Source: an uncultured Collinsella sp. (GTDB lineage Bacteria > Actinomycetota > Coriobacteriia > Coriobacteriales > Coriobacteriaceae). Taken from it: a stretch of DNA of 64,000 nt. How positions within the stretch are numbered: the stretch's first letter is position 1; each line of letters starts with the position of its first letter. The position numbers were made by a program, and so were the translations under genes. The notes below the pieces were generated by a model that made no database searches, had not been told where the DNA came from, and was given only the letters and a program-made list of their open reading frames with translations. This document shows, piece after piece, positions 25,894 through 36,735 of the stretch. The stretch spans positions 1-64,000 of the forward strand of contig CABRHH010000013.1 in the NCBI GenBank assembly GCA_902470695.1, given 5' to 3'.

Positions 25894-28077
25894 ATGGCGC
25901 GGAGCAAGATGATGGCCGGCCGCGTGCCGCACGTCATGCAAATGGAATCGCTTGAATGCGGCGCGGCGTGCCTGGCCATGATCTGCGCGTACTGGGGCAA
26001 ATGGCTGCCGCTCGAACAGGTGCGCGCCGATTGCGGCGTCTCGCGCGATGGATCCAACGCGCTCAACATCATTCGGGCCGCGCGTCGGTACGGATTGGAT
26101 GCGCGGGGCGTTCGCTGCAGCGCGGATGCTTTGCGTCGGGAGGGGAGCTTTCCCTGCATCGCCCATTGGAACGCGAGCCACTTCGTCGTAGTGCGCGGTT
26201 TCACAGGTGAGCGGGCGTACGTGAATGATCCCGCCCAGGGCGAGGTCAAGTTGGCATTGAGCGATTTCGAACGTGCCTATTCGGGCGTCTGCCTGCAGTT
26301 CACGCCAACCGGGGCCTTCGTGCGTGACGGCCGCCGACCGAGCGTGCTGGCCTTTGTACGCAGCCGGCTGCACGGGCTCGAGTCGATGCTGATCACGCTG
26401 GGGGCCGTGACGGCGGTCTCGCGCGCGATGGATGCGGCGAACCCGGTGTTTTCCCAGGTGCTGACCGATCACCTGCTGGCAGGCGGATCTTCCGTGCCGG
26501 GGCTCCCCGGCGGGGTATGGGGCTTTATTGGTGCCCTGCTTGCGGCCGCGCTCGTTCAAGCGGTGCTTTTCGTCGTGGCTTGCCGCCTGCGCGTGAAGGC
26601 GATGGGCAAGATCGCCGTGAGCACCAGCGCCTCGCTGTTTTGGCGGATTCTACACCTTCCCATGGAGTTCTTCGCTCAGCGCTCACCGGGCGATCTGGTG
26701 GCGCGTGTCGATTCGGGCGCCACCGTTGCCGCGCAGCTCGTGGGCGTGCTGGCGCCGCTGCTGGTCAACGTGGGCATGGTGGTGCTGTATCTCGTGTTGA
26801 TGGTGGGCTATGCCCCGCTGCTGGCCCTGGTCGGCGTGGGCGCGATCGTGTTGAATCTGGGGTTGGCGGCATACATATCGAAGGCCCGCGTGAACGTGAT
26901 GCGCGTGCGCCAGCGCGACGAGGCGCTGCTGGGCTCTGCCACGGTTGCCGGCATCGACTTGGTTGAAAGCATCAAGGCTGCCGGCGCCGAGGACGGGTAC
27001 CTTGAGCGTCTGCGCAGCTTTGCTCGCGACGTGTCGCTTCGGCGCATGGACGAGGTGCGCATCGACGCGCGACTGGGCTCGATCCCCCGTGCGATCATGG
27101 CGCTTTCCGATGCCCTTGTCCTGGTGCTGGGCGCATGGCTGATCGGCATGGGCAACCTCTCCGCCGGTATGCTCCTTGCGTTCCAGGGCTTCCTTGCACG
27201 GTTCGCGGCTCCCGCGGAGGCGCTGATCGCCAGCATGCAATCGCTCATGGAGATGAGCGCCAACATGGAGCGCATCCAGGACGTGATGGCGTATCCGCAC
27301 GACCCGCTTGCCCAGAATGCCGAGCAGGGGAGCCCTTCGGAGGCGGGGTTTGAGAAGCTGAGCGGCGACGTGCGCCTGGAAAACGTGACGTTCGGCTACG
27401 CTCGCCTGGCGGCTCCGCTGCTACGCGACATCTCGATCCATGTCGAGCCGGGCAAAAGCGTGGCGCTCGTGGGGCCCTCGGGCTGTGGCAAATCCACCAT
27501 CGCCAAGCTCATCTCCGGTCTGTATCGCCCGTGGGAGGGCGAGGTCCTGCTTGACGGGCAGGAGCTTGCCGATGTTCCCCAGCCTGTGCGCACGGGCTCC
27601 GTTGCCGTGGTCGACCAGGATGTTGCCGTGTTCGCAGGGACCATCGACGAGAACATTCGCCTGTGGGACCGGTCGATTGAGAGCTACGAGGTCGTGCTCG
27701 CCGCCCGCGATGCGGAGTTGCACGACGACGTGATGGCGCGTCCGGGCGGGTACCAGGCAGGCCTTGCAGAGGGCGGCGCCGACCTTTCGGGCGGGCAGCG
27801 CCAGCGCATCGAGATCGCCCGGGCGCTCGCTGTGGACCCGACGGTGCTCGTGCTTGATGAGGCAACGAGCGCGCTGGACGCCGTGACGGAGAAGCGCGTG
27901 ATGGATCGCATCCGTCGGCGCGGCATCACGCTTGTGGTGGTCGCGCATCGTCTTTCGGCCGTGCGCGATTGCGATGAGATCGTCGTCATCGACGGTGGCC
28001 GCATCGTGGAGCGCGGCACGCACGACGAGCTGATGGCGGCAGACGGCATGTATGCACGCCTCATGACGGTTGAATAG
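25894..28077 (+). CDS. NHLM/NHLP-type bacteriocin exporter with C39 leader peptidase
   Basis: A 727-residue peptidase-containing ABC transporter. The C39 domain (about 8-140) has Gln16, Cys22 (LECGAACLAM), His96 (NASHFVVV) and Asp112 (NDPA), the full catalytic set. Membrane helices span about 160-440. The ATPase has Walker A GPSGCGKST, signature LSGGQRQR, Walker B VLVLDEATSALD and an H-loop VVAHRLS. It resembles the peptidase/permease/ATPase subunit of NHLM systems (TIGR03796 type), which cut a leader after Gly-Gly and export the core. The substrate is very probably the peptide encoded at 25304. The second subunit starts 8 bases downstream. The start codon has only a modest ribosome site. Confidence 0.92.
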   Translation: MARSKMMAGRVPHVMQMESLECGAACLAMICAYWGKWLPLEQVRADCGVSRDGSNALNIIRAARRYGLDARGVRCSADALRREGSFPCIAHWNASHFVVVRGFTGERAYVNDPAQGEVKLALSDFERAYSGVCLQFTPTGAFVRDGRRPSVLAFVRSRLHGLESMLITLGAVTAVSRAMDAANPVFSQVLTDHLLAGGSSVPGLPGGVWGFIGALLAAALVQAVLFVVACRLRVKAMGKIAVSTSASLFWRILHLPMEFFAQRSPGDLVARVDSGATVAAQLVGVLAPLLVNVGMVVLYLVLMVGYAPLLALVGVGAIVLNLGLAAYISKARVNVMRVRQRDEALLGSATVAGIDLVESIKAAGAEDGYLERLRSFARDVSLRRMDEVRIDARLGSIPRAIMALSDALVLVLGAWLIGMGNLSAGMLLAFQGFLARFAAPAEALIASMQSLMEMSANMERIQDVMAYPHDPLAQNAEQGSPSEAGFEKLSGDVRLENVTFGYARLAAPLLRDISIHVEPGKSVALVGPSGCGKSTIAKLISGLYRPWEGEVLLDGQELADVPQPVRTGSVAVVDQDVAVFAGTIDENIRLWDRSIESYEVVLAARDAELHDDVMARPGGYQAGLAEGGADLSGGQRQRIEIARALAVDPTVLVLDEATSALDAVTEKRVMDRIRRRGITLVVVAHRLSAVRDCDEIVVIDGGRIVERGTHDELMAADGMYARLMTVE

Positions 28078-28085
28078 GGGGAGCT

Positions 28086-29954
28086 GTGGGCTGGTTCGAT
28101 AGTCAGATTCAGGAGCGGCGGGCGTCCGACGATGCGCTGATGGCCGACGCCGCCGCGGGCCTTGCCGATGCGCTTGCGGGCTCCTGGGGCGTGAGGCCTT
28201 CCGAGCCTCGTTCGCTGCCCGGCCGCGAGCTCACGCGGCGCGACGTGTATCGCTTCGTGCTCGAATCGATGGGCGCGCATGACGCTGCCCGCATCATGGG
28301 ACTGGCGCTCGCGATGAGCGTGGTCGGACTCGCGCTGCCGGCTGCTGCGTCGTTTGTGTTCGAGCGGATCATCCCTGCGGGTTCTGAGGGCATGCACATG
28401 CTTGCACCCCTGCTTGCCTTGCTCGTAGCGGCCGCGCTCGCCCGTGCGTTCATAGCGTCCGCTCGTGTGTTCGCGCTGGGACGTGTGGTGGAGCGAGCTT
28501 CGACGGCGCTCGTGCATGCGCTGATGGGGCGCACAATCCATCAGCCCGCCCGATTCTTCAGGGACCGCGCCGCGGGCGATCTTGCCTCGCGCATCCTGTC
28601 GGTGCGCTCGATGGTCGAGCTGCTGGGCGAGACGGTGTTTTCCGTGGGGCTCACAGCGCTGTTCTCCCTGGTATATGTGGTGCAGATGGTCGCGGTGTGC
28701 CCCGAGCTCGCCGGCCCCGCCTTCGCTGCGGTGCTGCTGCAGATCGCGGCTTGCCTGCTGGTTGCGTATCGCAAGTCCCGCCTGGTGGCGGAGCGCCTGC
28801 AATGGCGCGCGCGGCGCAGCGGACTCGAGGTGTCGCTCGTGACGGGCATTCAGAAGATTCGCCTGGCGGGTGCGGACAGTCGCGCGTTTGCGCGGTGGGC
28901 CGGCCTGTACCGCGGAGAGGTCGCAACCACCTACGGCGACTACCTTGATCTGGCGGTGCTCTCGTCGCTTTCCGTTGCGTGCCTCTTCGCGATGTACGGT
29001 ATCGCGGCGGCCACAGGCGTCTCCAGCTCGGCGTTCATGGGGTTTTCGGCGGGATACGGCATCGTTTCCGCGGCGCTCGATCAGCTTTCTCGGACGGCGT
29101 GTGCCGGCATGACGCCCGCTCCGTTCTTCGAACTGATCGATCCGTTCTTCGAACTGATCGATCCGTTGCTCAAGGCGGTTCCCGAGACGGCCCGTCCCGG
29201 CCAGGAGGTTGAGCGCGTGGCGGGGCGCATCGAGTTCGACCACGTGACGTTTGCCTACGAAGGCATGCGGGCTCCGGTTCTCAAGGACCTGTCGTTCAAG
29301 ATCAGGCCGGGTGAATACGTGGGCGTCGTGGGCCGCACGGGCTGCGGAAAGTCCACCTTGATGCGCCTGTTGCTCGGATTCGAGGAGCCTCAGTCGGGGG
29401 CGGTGTATTATGACGGCCGCGACCTGCTCTCGTTGGATCTTCAGAGCCTGCGTGGGCACCTGGGCGTGGTCATGCAGGACAGCAGGCTTTTCGCGGGTAC
29501 GCTGCTCGAGAACATCTTGGTAGGTGCGCCCCATCTTGCACGTGAGGATGCCTGGAAGGCTGCCGAACTCGCCGGTATCGCGGACGACATCCGCGCGATG
29601 CCGATGGGGATGGAAACGATCGTGGGCGAGGGGATGAGCGGCCTCTCGGGCGGTCAGCGCCAGCGGATCGTCATCGCGCGCGCAATCGCCGCCAGTCCCC
29701 GCGTCGTGCTCTTCGACGAGGCGACCAGCGCTCTCGACAACATCGCCCAAGAGCATGTTGCGGCGTCTCTTGCGGCCTTGCGCTGCACGCGCTTCGTCAT
29801 CGCGCACCGCCTGTCCACCGTTCGCGCGTGCGACCGCATTCTCGTGCTCGATGGCGGGCGCATTGTGCAGGACGGTACGTACGAGGATCTGATGGCTGCA
29901 GACGGGCTGTTTGCCGAGCTTGCGCGTAGGCAGCAGGTTGATAGGATGGATTGA
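28086..29954 (+). CDS. Second NHLM-type bacteriocin exporter subunit
   Basis: A 622-residue ABC transporter lacking a peptidase domain, as in the partner subunit of NHLM systems (TIGR03797 type). The N-terminal ~60 residues are a charged cytoplasmic extension. Membrane helices span about 75-340. The ATPase has GRTGCGKST, LSGGQRQR, VVLFDEATSALD and VIAHRLST, so its site looks active. GTG 28086 follows AGGGGGAG. A 7-residue unit PFFELID is exactly duplicated at the linker between the membrane and ATPase parts (see 29121). With the protein at 25894 it should form a heterodimeric exporter. Confidence 0.9.
   Translation: MGWFDSQIQERRASDDALMADAAAGLADALAGSWGVRPSEPRSLPGRELTRRDVYRFVLESMGAHDAARIMGLALAMSVVGLALPAAASFVFERIIPAGSEGMHMLAPLLALLVAAALARAFIASARVFALGRVVERASTALVHALMGRTIHQPARFFRDRAAGDLASRILSVRSMVELLGETVFSVGLTALFSLVYVVQMVAVCPELAGPAFAAVLLQIAACLLVAYRKSRLVAERLQWRARRSGLEVSLVTGIQKIRLAGADSRAFARWAGLYRGEVATTYGDYLDLAVLSSLSVACLFAMYGIAAATGVSSSAFMGFSAGYGIVSAALDQLSRTACAGMTPAPFFELIDPFFELIDPLLKAVPETARPGQEVERVAGRIEFDHVTFAYEGMRAPVLKDLSFKIRPGEYVGVVGRTGCGKSTLMRLLLGFEEPQSGAVYYDGRDLLSLDLQSLRGHLGVVMQDSRLFAGTLLENILVGAPHLAREDAWKAAELAGIADDIRAMPMGMETIVGEGMSGLSGGQRQRIVIARAIAASPRVVLFDEATSALDNIAQEHVAASLAALRCTRFVIAHRLSTVRACDRILVLDGGRIVQDGTYEDLMAADGLFAELARRQQVDRMD
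29121..29162 (+). repeat. Exact 21-bp tandem duplication inside the exporter gene
   Basis: Unit CCGTTCTTCGAACTGATCGA plus T is present twice without mismatch, at 29121-29141 and 29142-29162, adding seven codons in frame. Perfect identity points to a recent slippage event or a length-variable site. Confidence 0.9.
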
Positions 29955-29977
29955 GGCCCACGGGGAGGAACTGATCA

Positions 29978-30811
29978 ATGAACGACATCACGGTATGCGC
30001 CTCACCTTCTGCGCACCCCGCCGCCCGGGTTGCGAAAGAGGACCTTGTCGCTATGACGCAGGAGATGGTGGTCAGGTACTATCATCTCGACAACGCGCTC
30101 TTCTTTGCGTACTTCGACGACGAGTGCGTATGGGTCATGCCCAACCATGCGGTGTGCCACGGTATTCAAGAGGTTCGCGAGCAGTTCGCGCAGGGCTGGG
30201 TGATGCCGTCCTTCGATTCGCATAACATGCAATTTGAGCTGGTTGATGGCACGCCTCAAGATATGGCGGTCGTGACGGGCAGCTACTACCTGCTTTCGGA
30301 CTCGAAGTCGCAGGATATCATGGCGATGAGCCAGCATCTTTCCGCCGTGTGGTTGCGAGGCGCCAACGGATGGAAGATCAAGCACCTGCATGTGTCGATG
30401 GAGTGGTCGGAGCCGGCCCCCGGCGAGGTGTATCCCATTGAGGCGAGTCGTCATACGTGGCGGTATGCGCAGGCGATCATCGCGCGCAACGCGGGCGCGC
30501 ATGCTCGGCCCATCGCGGTAAAGGTCGCGAGCGGAAGGATGGTTACGGTCGATCCCGGCGACCTGCTGTATGCGCGCGCGGACGGGAAGCGTTGCGTATT
30601 GTGCATGCGTGACGAGATGATGGCGGTCGGCTGTTCGATTACGGAGATCGCGAAGCGGCTGCCCGAAGGGTTCGTGCGCGTGCACCGAAGCTATGTCGTC
30701 AACCGCGGCGCTATCGCCTCGGTTGAGCGGGCGGCGATCGTCATGTCGGACGGGGTTGAAATCCCCATTCCCGTGCGTCGGCGCGCGGAGGTCCTGCGCT
30801 TGCTTGCGTAG
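29978..30811 (+). CDS. SnoaL-like domain fused to LytTR DNA-binding domain
   Basis: A 277-residue cytoplasmic regulator. Residues about 20-145 have the SnoaL/NTF2-like pattern (ALFFAYFDDECVWVMPNHAV and GWKIKHLHVSMEWSE), a pocket fold that can bind a small ligand. Residues about 170-275 are a LytTR domain (DLLYARADGKRCVLCMRDE, then RLPEGFVRVHRSYVVNRGAI). There is no phospho-receiver domain, so activity is probably set by ligand binding rather than by a histidine kinase. ATG 29978 follows GGGGAGGAA, 23 bases after the exporter gene, so it closes the peptide operon. The 21-bp-spaced repeats at 17494 are its likely site. Confidence 0.85.
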   Translation: MNDITVCASPSAHPAARVAKEDLVAMTQEMVVRYYHLDNALFFAYFDDECVWVMPNHAVCHGIQEVREQFAQGWVMPSFDSHNMQFELVDGTPQDMAVVTGSYYLLSDSKSQDIMAMSQHLSAVWLRGANGWKIKHLHVSMEWSEPAPGEVYPIEASRHTWRYAQAIIARNAGAHARPIAVKVASGRMVTVDPGDLLYARADGKRCVLCMRDEMMAVGCSITEIAKRLPEGFVRVHRSYVVNRGAIASVERAAIVMSDGVEIPIPVRRRAEVLRLLA

Positions 30812-30823
30812 TCCACATCTACA

Positions 30824-30867
30824 GACTTAGAAAATCTTATACATGAAGACTTAGATTCTGGTATAAA
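30824..30867 (+). promoter_or_regulatory. clpB upstream region with GACTTAGA direct repeat
   Basis: GACTTAGA occurs at 30824-30831 and 30848-30855, 24 bp apart, in an AT-rich island before a TATAAA at 30862-30867. It matches neither the HAIR (HspR) nor the CIRCE (HrcA) consensus. A heat-shock operator is possible but unproven. Confidence 0.35.
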
Positions 30868-30978
30868 GCGCAGGCCTTCGGGCACAATACCTCTCGATAG
30901 AACCAGGTGCCGCCCCGTAGGGAGGCCACGCGTGCGGGGCGCAGGTCCACGCACGCGCCGTAGGAGAGGTGATTCCAC

Positions 30979-33549
<2,571 letters not shown>

Positions 33550-33556
33550 CCCGCAA

Positions 33557-34878
33557 TTTGGGGACGGGGTCGTTTCGTTCGCGAGCAGTTTGGGGACGGG
33601 GTCGTTTCGTACACGAAGCGCCCCCGTTTTCCCGCTGCGGGCCGCATTCCGTCCGCTGTTGCGAGCTGCGCCTGACAGCTTGTGACAGTTTGGGGACGGG
33701 GTCGTTTCGTTTGCGCGAATCGACCCCGTCCTTCAGTCATGCCTGCATGAGGGCGCCGCTGCTCAACCGATGGGGGGGTTAGTCAAAATAGGCGTCCCTC
33801 TCTCGCGTCAGCCCTGTTTTCTGCCGTGCATCCTGATCGCGTCTCCCATCCAATCTGCATCCAATCTGGGGACGGGGTCATTTCGTCTACGAATCTTCCC
33901 TGCTTTTCAGCTGCGTCCGAATCAACCCCGTCCCCAGCCGTACGTCCCCGGCCGTCCGAACCAACCCCGTTCCCGGCCGTGCCCAGCCGCGGACACCATC
34001 CCCGGTCGTGAGCCGCGCACGGATTGACCTTTCCTCCAGCCATGTCGACCCCGTTCTCGGTCGTGTGACCCTGTCGCACCAGAATCGACCCGGTCTCCTG
34101 CCGCGTTTCTATTCACTTCCTCGGTCGTGCCCCCTCTGTTGAGCACGTCCAAAGTCCCAGTTGGCCCTGCTCTCCGTTGTTCCCCGTTGTGGATTGCGCC
34201 TCAAAAGCCGAGCGCAGTGGGCTGTGGCGCCATGCGGCTGGGTGAAGCGGGACTTTCGTTCAAGGGCGCGGGACGGGGCGTTGTCAGCTGTGCACGACTG
34301 TCAGCTGTGTCAAAAGCCATGCATCTTTTTCATTCACAATTGAGAAGAGGTGCAGGTAGGGGCACCGACGAGGAGAACCGAGTGAATACGCTTTCGCTGA
34401 TAGCGCTGTCAAACCGTACACAGCTGACAGTCGTGCACGGCTGACAGCGGCGGGCTCCGTGCGCCGCGAGCTGGTCCCTGAGCGAATGGGGGGACGAATG
34501 GGGCGAATGGCGGAAGGGCCGATTCGGGCGAACGGGGACGGGGCGAACGGGGACGGGGTCGATTGGAATGGGCGAACCGCGTAGGCCAATTCTCATGTTT
34601 GCGGGCGAATGGGGGCGGAATCAGTTCGTATGTTTGCCGTGCGCTGATCAGCCCTGTTCTCTGGCTGGAGCTCTATCCCCATACGAAACAACCCCGTCCC
34701 CAGCTGCACCTGAACGAAACAACCCCGCCCCCAAGCCGTGCGCGCGGATAAGCCCCGTTCGGCGCCCCGCCGGTCGCAAATGTTTGCCGCCTGTCGACGT
34801 ATACACGAAACGACCCCGTCCCCAGATTGCGCGTCCCCAGATTGCGAGCAAACGAAACGACCCCGTCCCCAAATTGCA
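33557..34878. repeat. Cluster of GGGGACGGGGTCGTTTCG-type repeats, no gene
   Basis: The 1.3-kb gap after clpB holds no supported gene. Direct copies of the repeat start at 33557, 33589, 33689 and 33865 (TCATTTCG variant). Inverted copies (CGAAACGACCCCGTCCCC or CGAAACAACCCCGTCCCC) lie at about 34683, 34714, 34804 and 34851, with decayed copies at about 33908, 33957 and 34540. The outermost copies point towards each other like inverted terminal repeats (GCAATTTGGGG at the left, CCCCAAATTGC at the right). Two more copies occur at 40555 and 40600. This looks like a REP-type dispersed repeat. Confidence 0.75.
34283..34445. repeat. 163-bp element bounded by a 27-bp inverted repeat
   Basis: The left arm 34283-34309 (GTCAGCTGTGCACGACTG...) and the right arm 34419-34445 (CACAGCTGACAGTCGTGCAC...) pair with one mismatch. 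Each arm itself contains the CAGCTG core twice. The 109-bp centre has no gene. MITE-like or a long RNA hairpin; it lies within the repeat cluster. Confidence 0.6.
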
Positions 34879-34887
34879 AATTGCGGG

Positions 34888-36510
34888 TTAGAAGGCCCAG
34901 CGTACGCCGCCGCGGGGCGTTACGGTTTCGCCGGGGTGCGCGGCGATGTGGTTCTCCAGCAGCACCGGCACCGACACAGGAATCGTGTTGAGCAGCTTGC
35001 AGGCAGCGAACACCTCGTAGCCGCCGGTCCCGCTAGCGCGGTAGTCGTTCAGCGCAAGGGAGAACCGGTCCGGCAGCGGGCTGCCGTCGGCACACGCAAA
35101 CTGCACGATGCGCTCGCCCACCGGCCGCGCAAGGTTGGCGGTATAGGAGATGCCGCGGTAGAAATCGTAGTTGTAGTGCTCGATCTTGGGCTCCAGGAAC
35201 GCGCGCGCAACGCGCGGGGCGCCCTGTTCGTCAAGCTCCAGATAGGACGCGCAGCGCTCGAGCGCCTCCTTGAGCTGGATCGGCGTCACCTCGATAACCA
35301 TAAGTGTATTCATGAAGCGGTACGCCGCGCACACATCGCGCCGCGTCACCTCCCGCGGCAGCCCCACCTCGTCGTTGCTCAGGCTCGTGCAGGACACGAG
35401 CGCGCCGCTGGCCGACAGCTGAGCTTCGTTGATGAGGTCGGCCAGGGCATCGCCCTGAAGGGCGGCCTCGAGCTTGGACTGAGCGGGGATGGCGGTGCCC
35501 AGCGTGCCCACGGATTCGTTGAGCCAAGCGGCGCAGGCGGCATCGAGCTGCTCGATGCGGGCGATGGCGGCCTCGCCCTGTCCGGTGCGTTCGCTCGCCT
35601 GCGGCTTGACGAGGCGCGATGCCGAACACAGCCGCCCCGCGCCGCCAGCTTCCACACGGCCGCCCTGCACGTCGACGCGCACGGCGGCGAAGGCGTTCGC
35701 GGGCGGCTGCGCGGCGAGCGTGGAGCCGAAGCGCACCTCGGGTATCGCCATGTGCTGGTGACCGGTGAGCAGGATGTCGAAATCCAGCTCGCGGGCGATC
35801 GCGCAGGCGCGGTTCTCCTTGGAGTCGGACAGCACCCGACCGCTGGCAAGGTCCTCTTCGAACCCGCCGTGGTAGAGGCAGATGGTGACATCGCACGAAG
35901 CGCGCAGCACCGCCGCCTGCTCGCGAGCAGCCTCCAGCGCGTCCGAAATCGTCAGGTCGCTTAGGTGCTCGGCCGCTTCCCAGACATTCACGTAGTCGGT
36001 CACGATGCCGCAGATGCCCACACGCATGCCGCCCCGCTCAACGATCGTGTGGGGCCGGATGACGAGCTCGCCGCGTGCGTCGTGCACATTGGCGCACACG
36101 CACGTGGCTCCCGCGCGCTCCATGGCGCGCAGATGGGCGGCAAGCACATCGCGTCCGTAGTTGAAGTCGTGATTGCCCAGGGTGAAGGCATCCAGCCCCA
36201 GTTCGCCGAATACGGCCGCGACAGGGTTTTCGGCCTCGTCGGTCGCGGTGGGTCCGGACAGCCAGTAGCGCAGCAGCGGCGTGCCCTGCAGCGCATCGCC
36301 GCCGTCGAGGAACAGGCTGGGGCCCGCGGCGCGCATGCGGGCGAGCTCGCCGGAGAAGTCGGCCACGCAGGCGGCTCCGGTGCCTCCGGTTGCGTAGTCC
36401 ATGGGTGTCAGGCAGCCGTGCGTGTCGGAGGTGAACAGGATCGAAAGCGCCGAGGCGCGCTCAGCAGCGTTCGCTGTATTGGCGCTGGGGGAAGGTGAAG
36501 CGTGTTGCAT
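34888..36510 (-). CDS. 5'-nucleotidase/metallophosphoesterase (UshA-like)
   Basis: A 540-residue protein. The metallophosphoesterase domain (about 25-290) shows SDTHGC, GGDALQG, GNHDFNYG, ICLYHGG and TGHQHM, the five metal-binding blocks of the 5'-nucleotidase family. The 5'-nucleotidase C-terminal domain follows (about 330-510), with NEAQLSASGALVS and LNDYRASGTGGY. No signal peptide or anchor is visible, unlike most family members, so it may work in the cytoplasm. I start it at ATG 36510, with AGCAGGT in front; five further codons upstream lack a site. It is downstream of and co-oriented with the phosphonate-type transporter, fitting phosphorus recycling from nucleotides. Confidence 0.88.
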   Translation of the reverse strand: MQHASPSPSANTANAAERASALSILFTSDTHGCLTPMDYATGGTGAACVADFSGELARMRAAGPSLFLDGGDALQGTPLLRYWLSGPTATDEAENPVAAVFGELGLDAFTLGNHDFNYGRDVLAAHLRAMERAGATCVCANVHDARGELVIRPHTIVERGGMRVGICGIVTDYVNVWEAAEHLSDLTISDALEAAREQAAVLRASCDVTICLYHGGFEEDLASGRVLSDSKENRACAIARELDFDILLTGHQHMAIPEVRFGSTLAAQPPANAFAAVRVDVQGGRVEAGGAGRLCSASRLVKPQASERTGQGEAAIARIEQLDAACAAWLNESVGTLGTAIPAQSKLEAALQGDALADLINEAQLSASGALVSCTSLSNDEVGLPREVTRRDVCAAYRFMNTLMVIEVTPIQLKEALERCASYLELDEQGAPRVARAFLEPKIEHYNYDFYRGISYTANLARPVGERIVQFACADGSPLPDRFSLALNDYRASGTGGYEVFAACKLLNTIPVSVPVLLENHIAAHPGETVTPRGGVRWAF

Positions 36511-36529
36511 ATGACCTGCTTTCATGTGG

Positions 36530-36556
36530 CGCGGCCGCCCACAGAAGGCGGCCGCG
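36530..36556 (-). promoter_or_regulatory. GC-rich hairpin in the leader of the nucleotidase gene
   Basis: CGCGGCCGCC pairs with GGCGGCCGCG around a 7-base loop, 20 bases before the start codon. It lacks a T-tract on the coding strand, so it is more a leader structure than a terminator. Confidence 0.4.
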
Positions 36557-36735
36557 GAGAAAAATCATGGAAGGACGGGGCGTGTGCGCAGCGGCGTCAT
36601 GCGGGTGCGGGAGGGGTGCGCACCGCTCGCCGACGCCTGGAGGTGCGTCGCGCGCCCGCGAGCGCCCGCCTGCCCGCCCGCAACGCGTTCGCATCCGCAC
36701 GCGTACATCTCAGCGCAGTCTCGCTGCGCCCGCGC

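Noticed and set aside
30812..30978. HspR (HAIR) or HrcA (CIRCE) operator at clpB
   Set aside because: Neither consensus is present; only an unrelated direct repeat is found.
33557..34878. Possible CRISPR array in the repeat-rich gap
   Set aside because: Repeats are irregularly spaced, occur in both orientations and have decayed copies; no cas gene is in the window.
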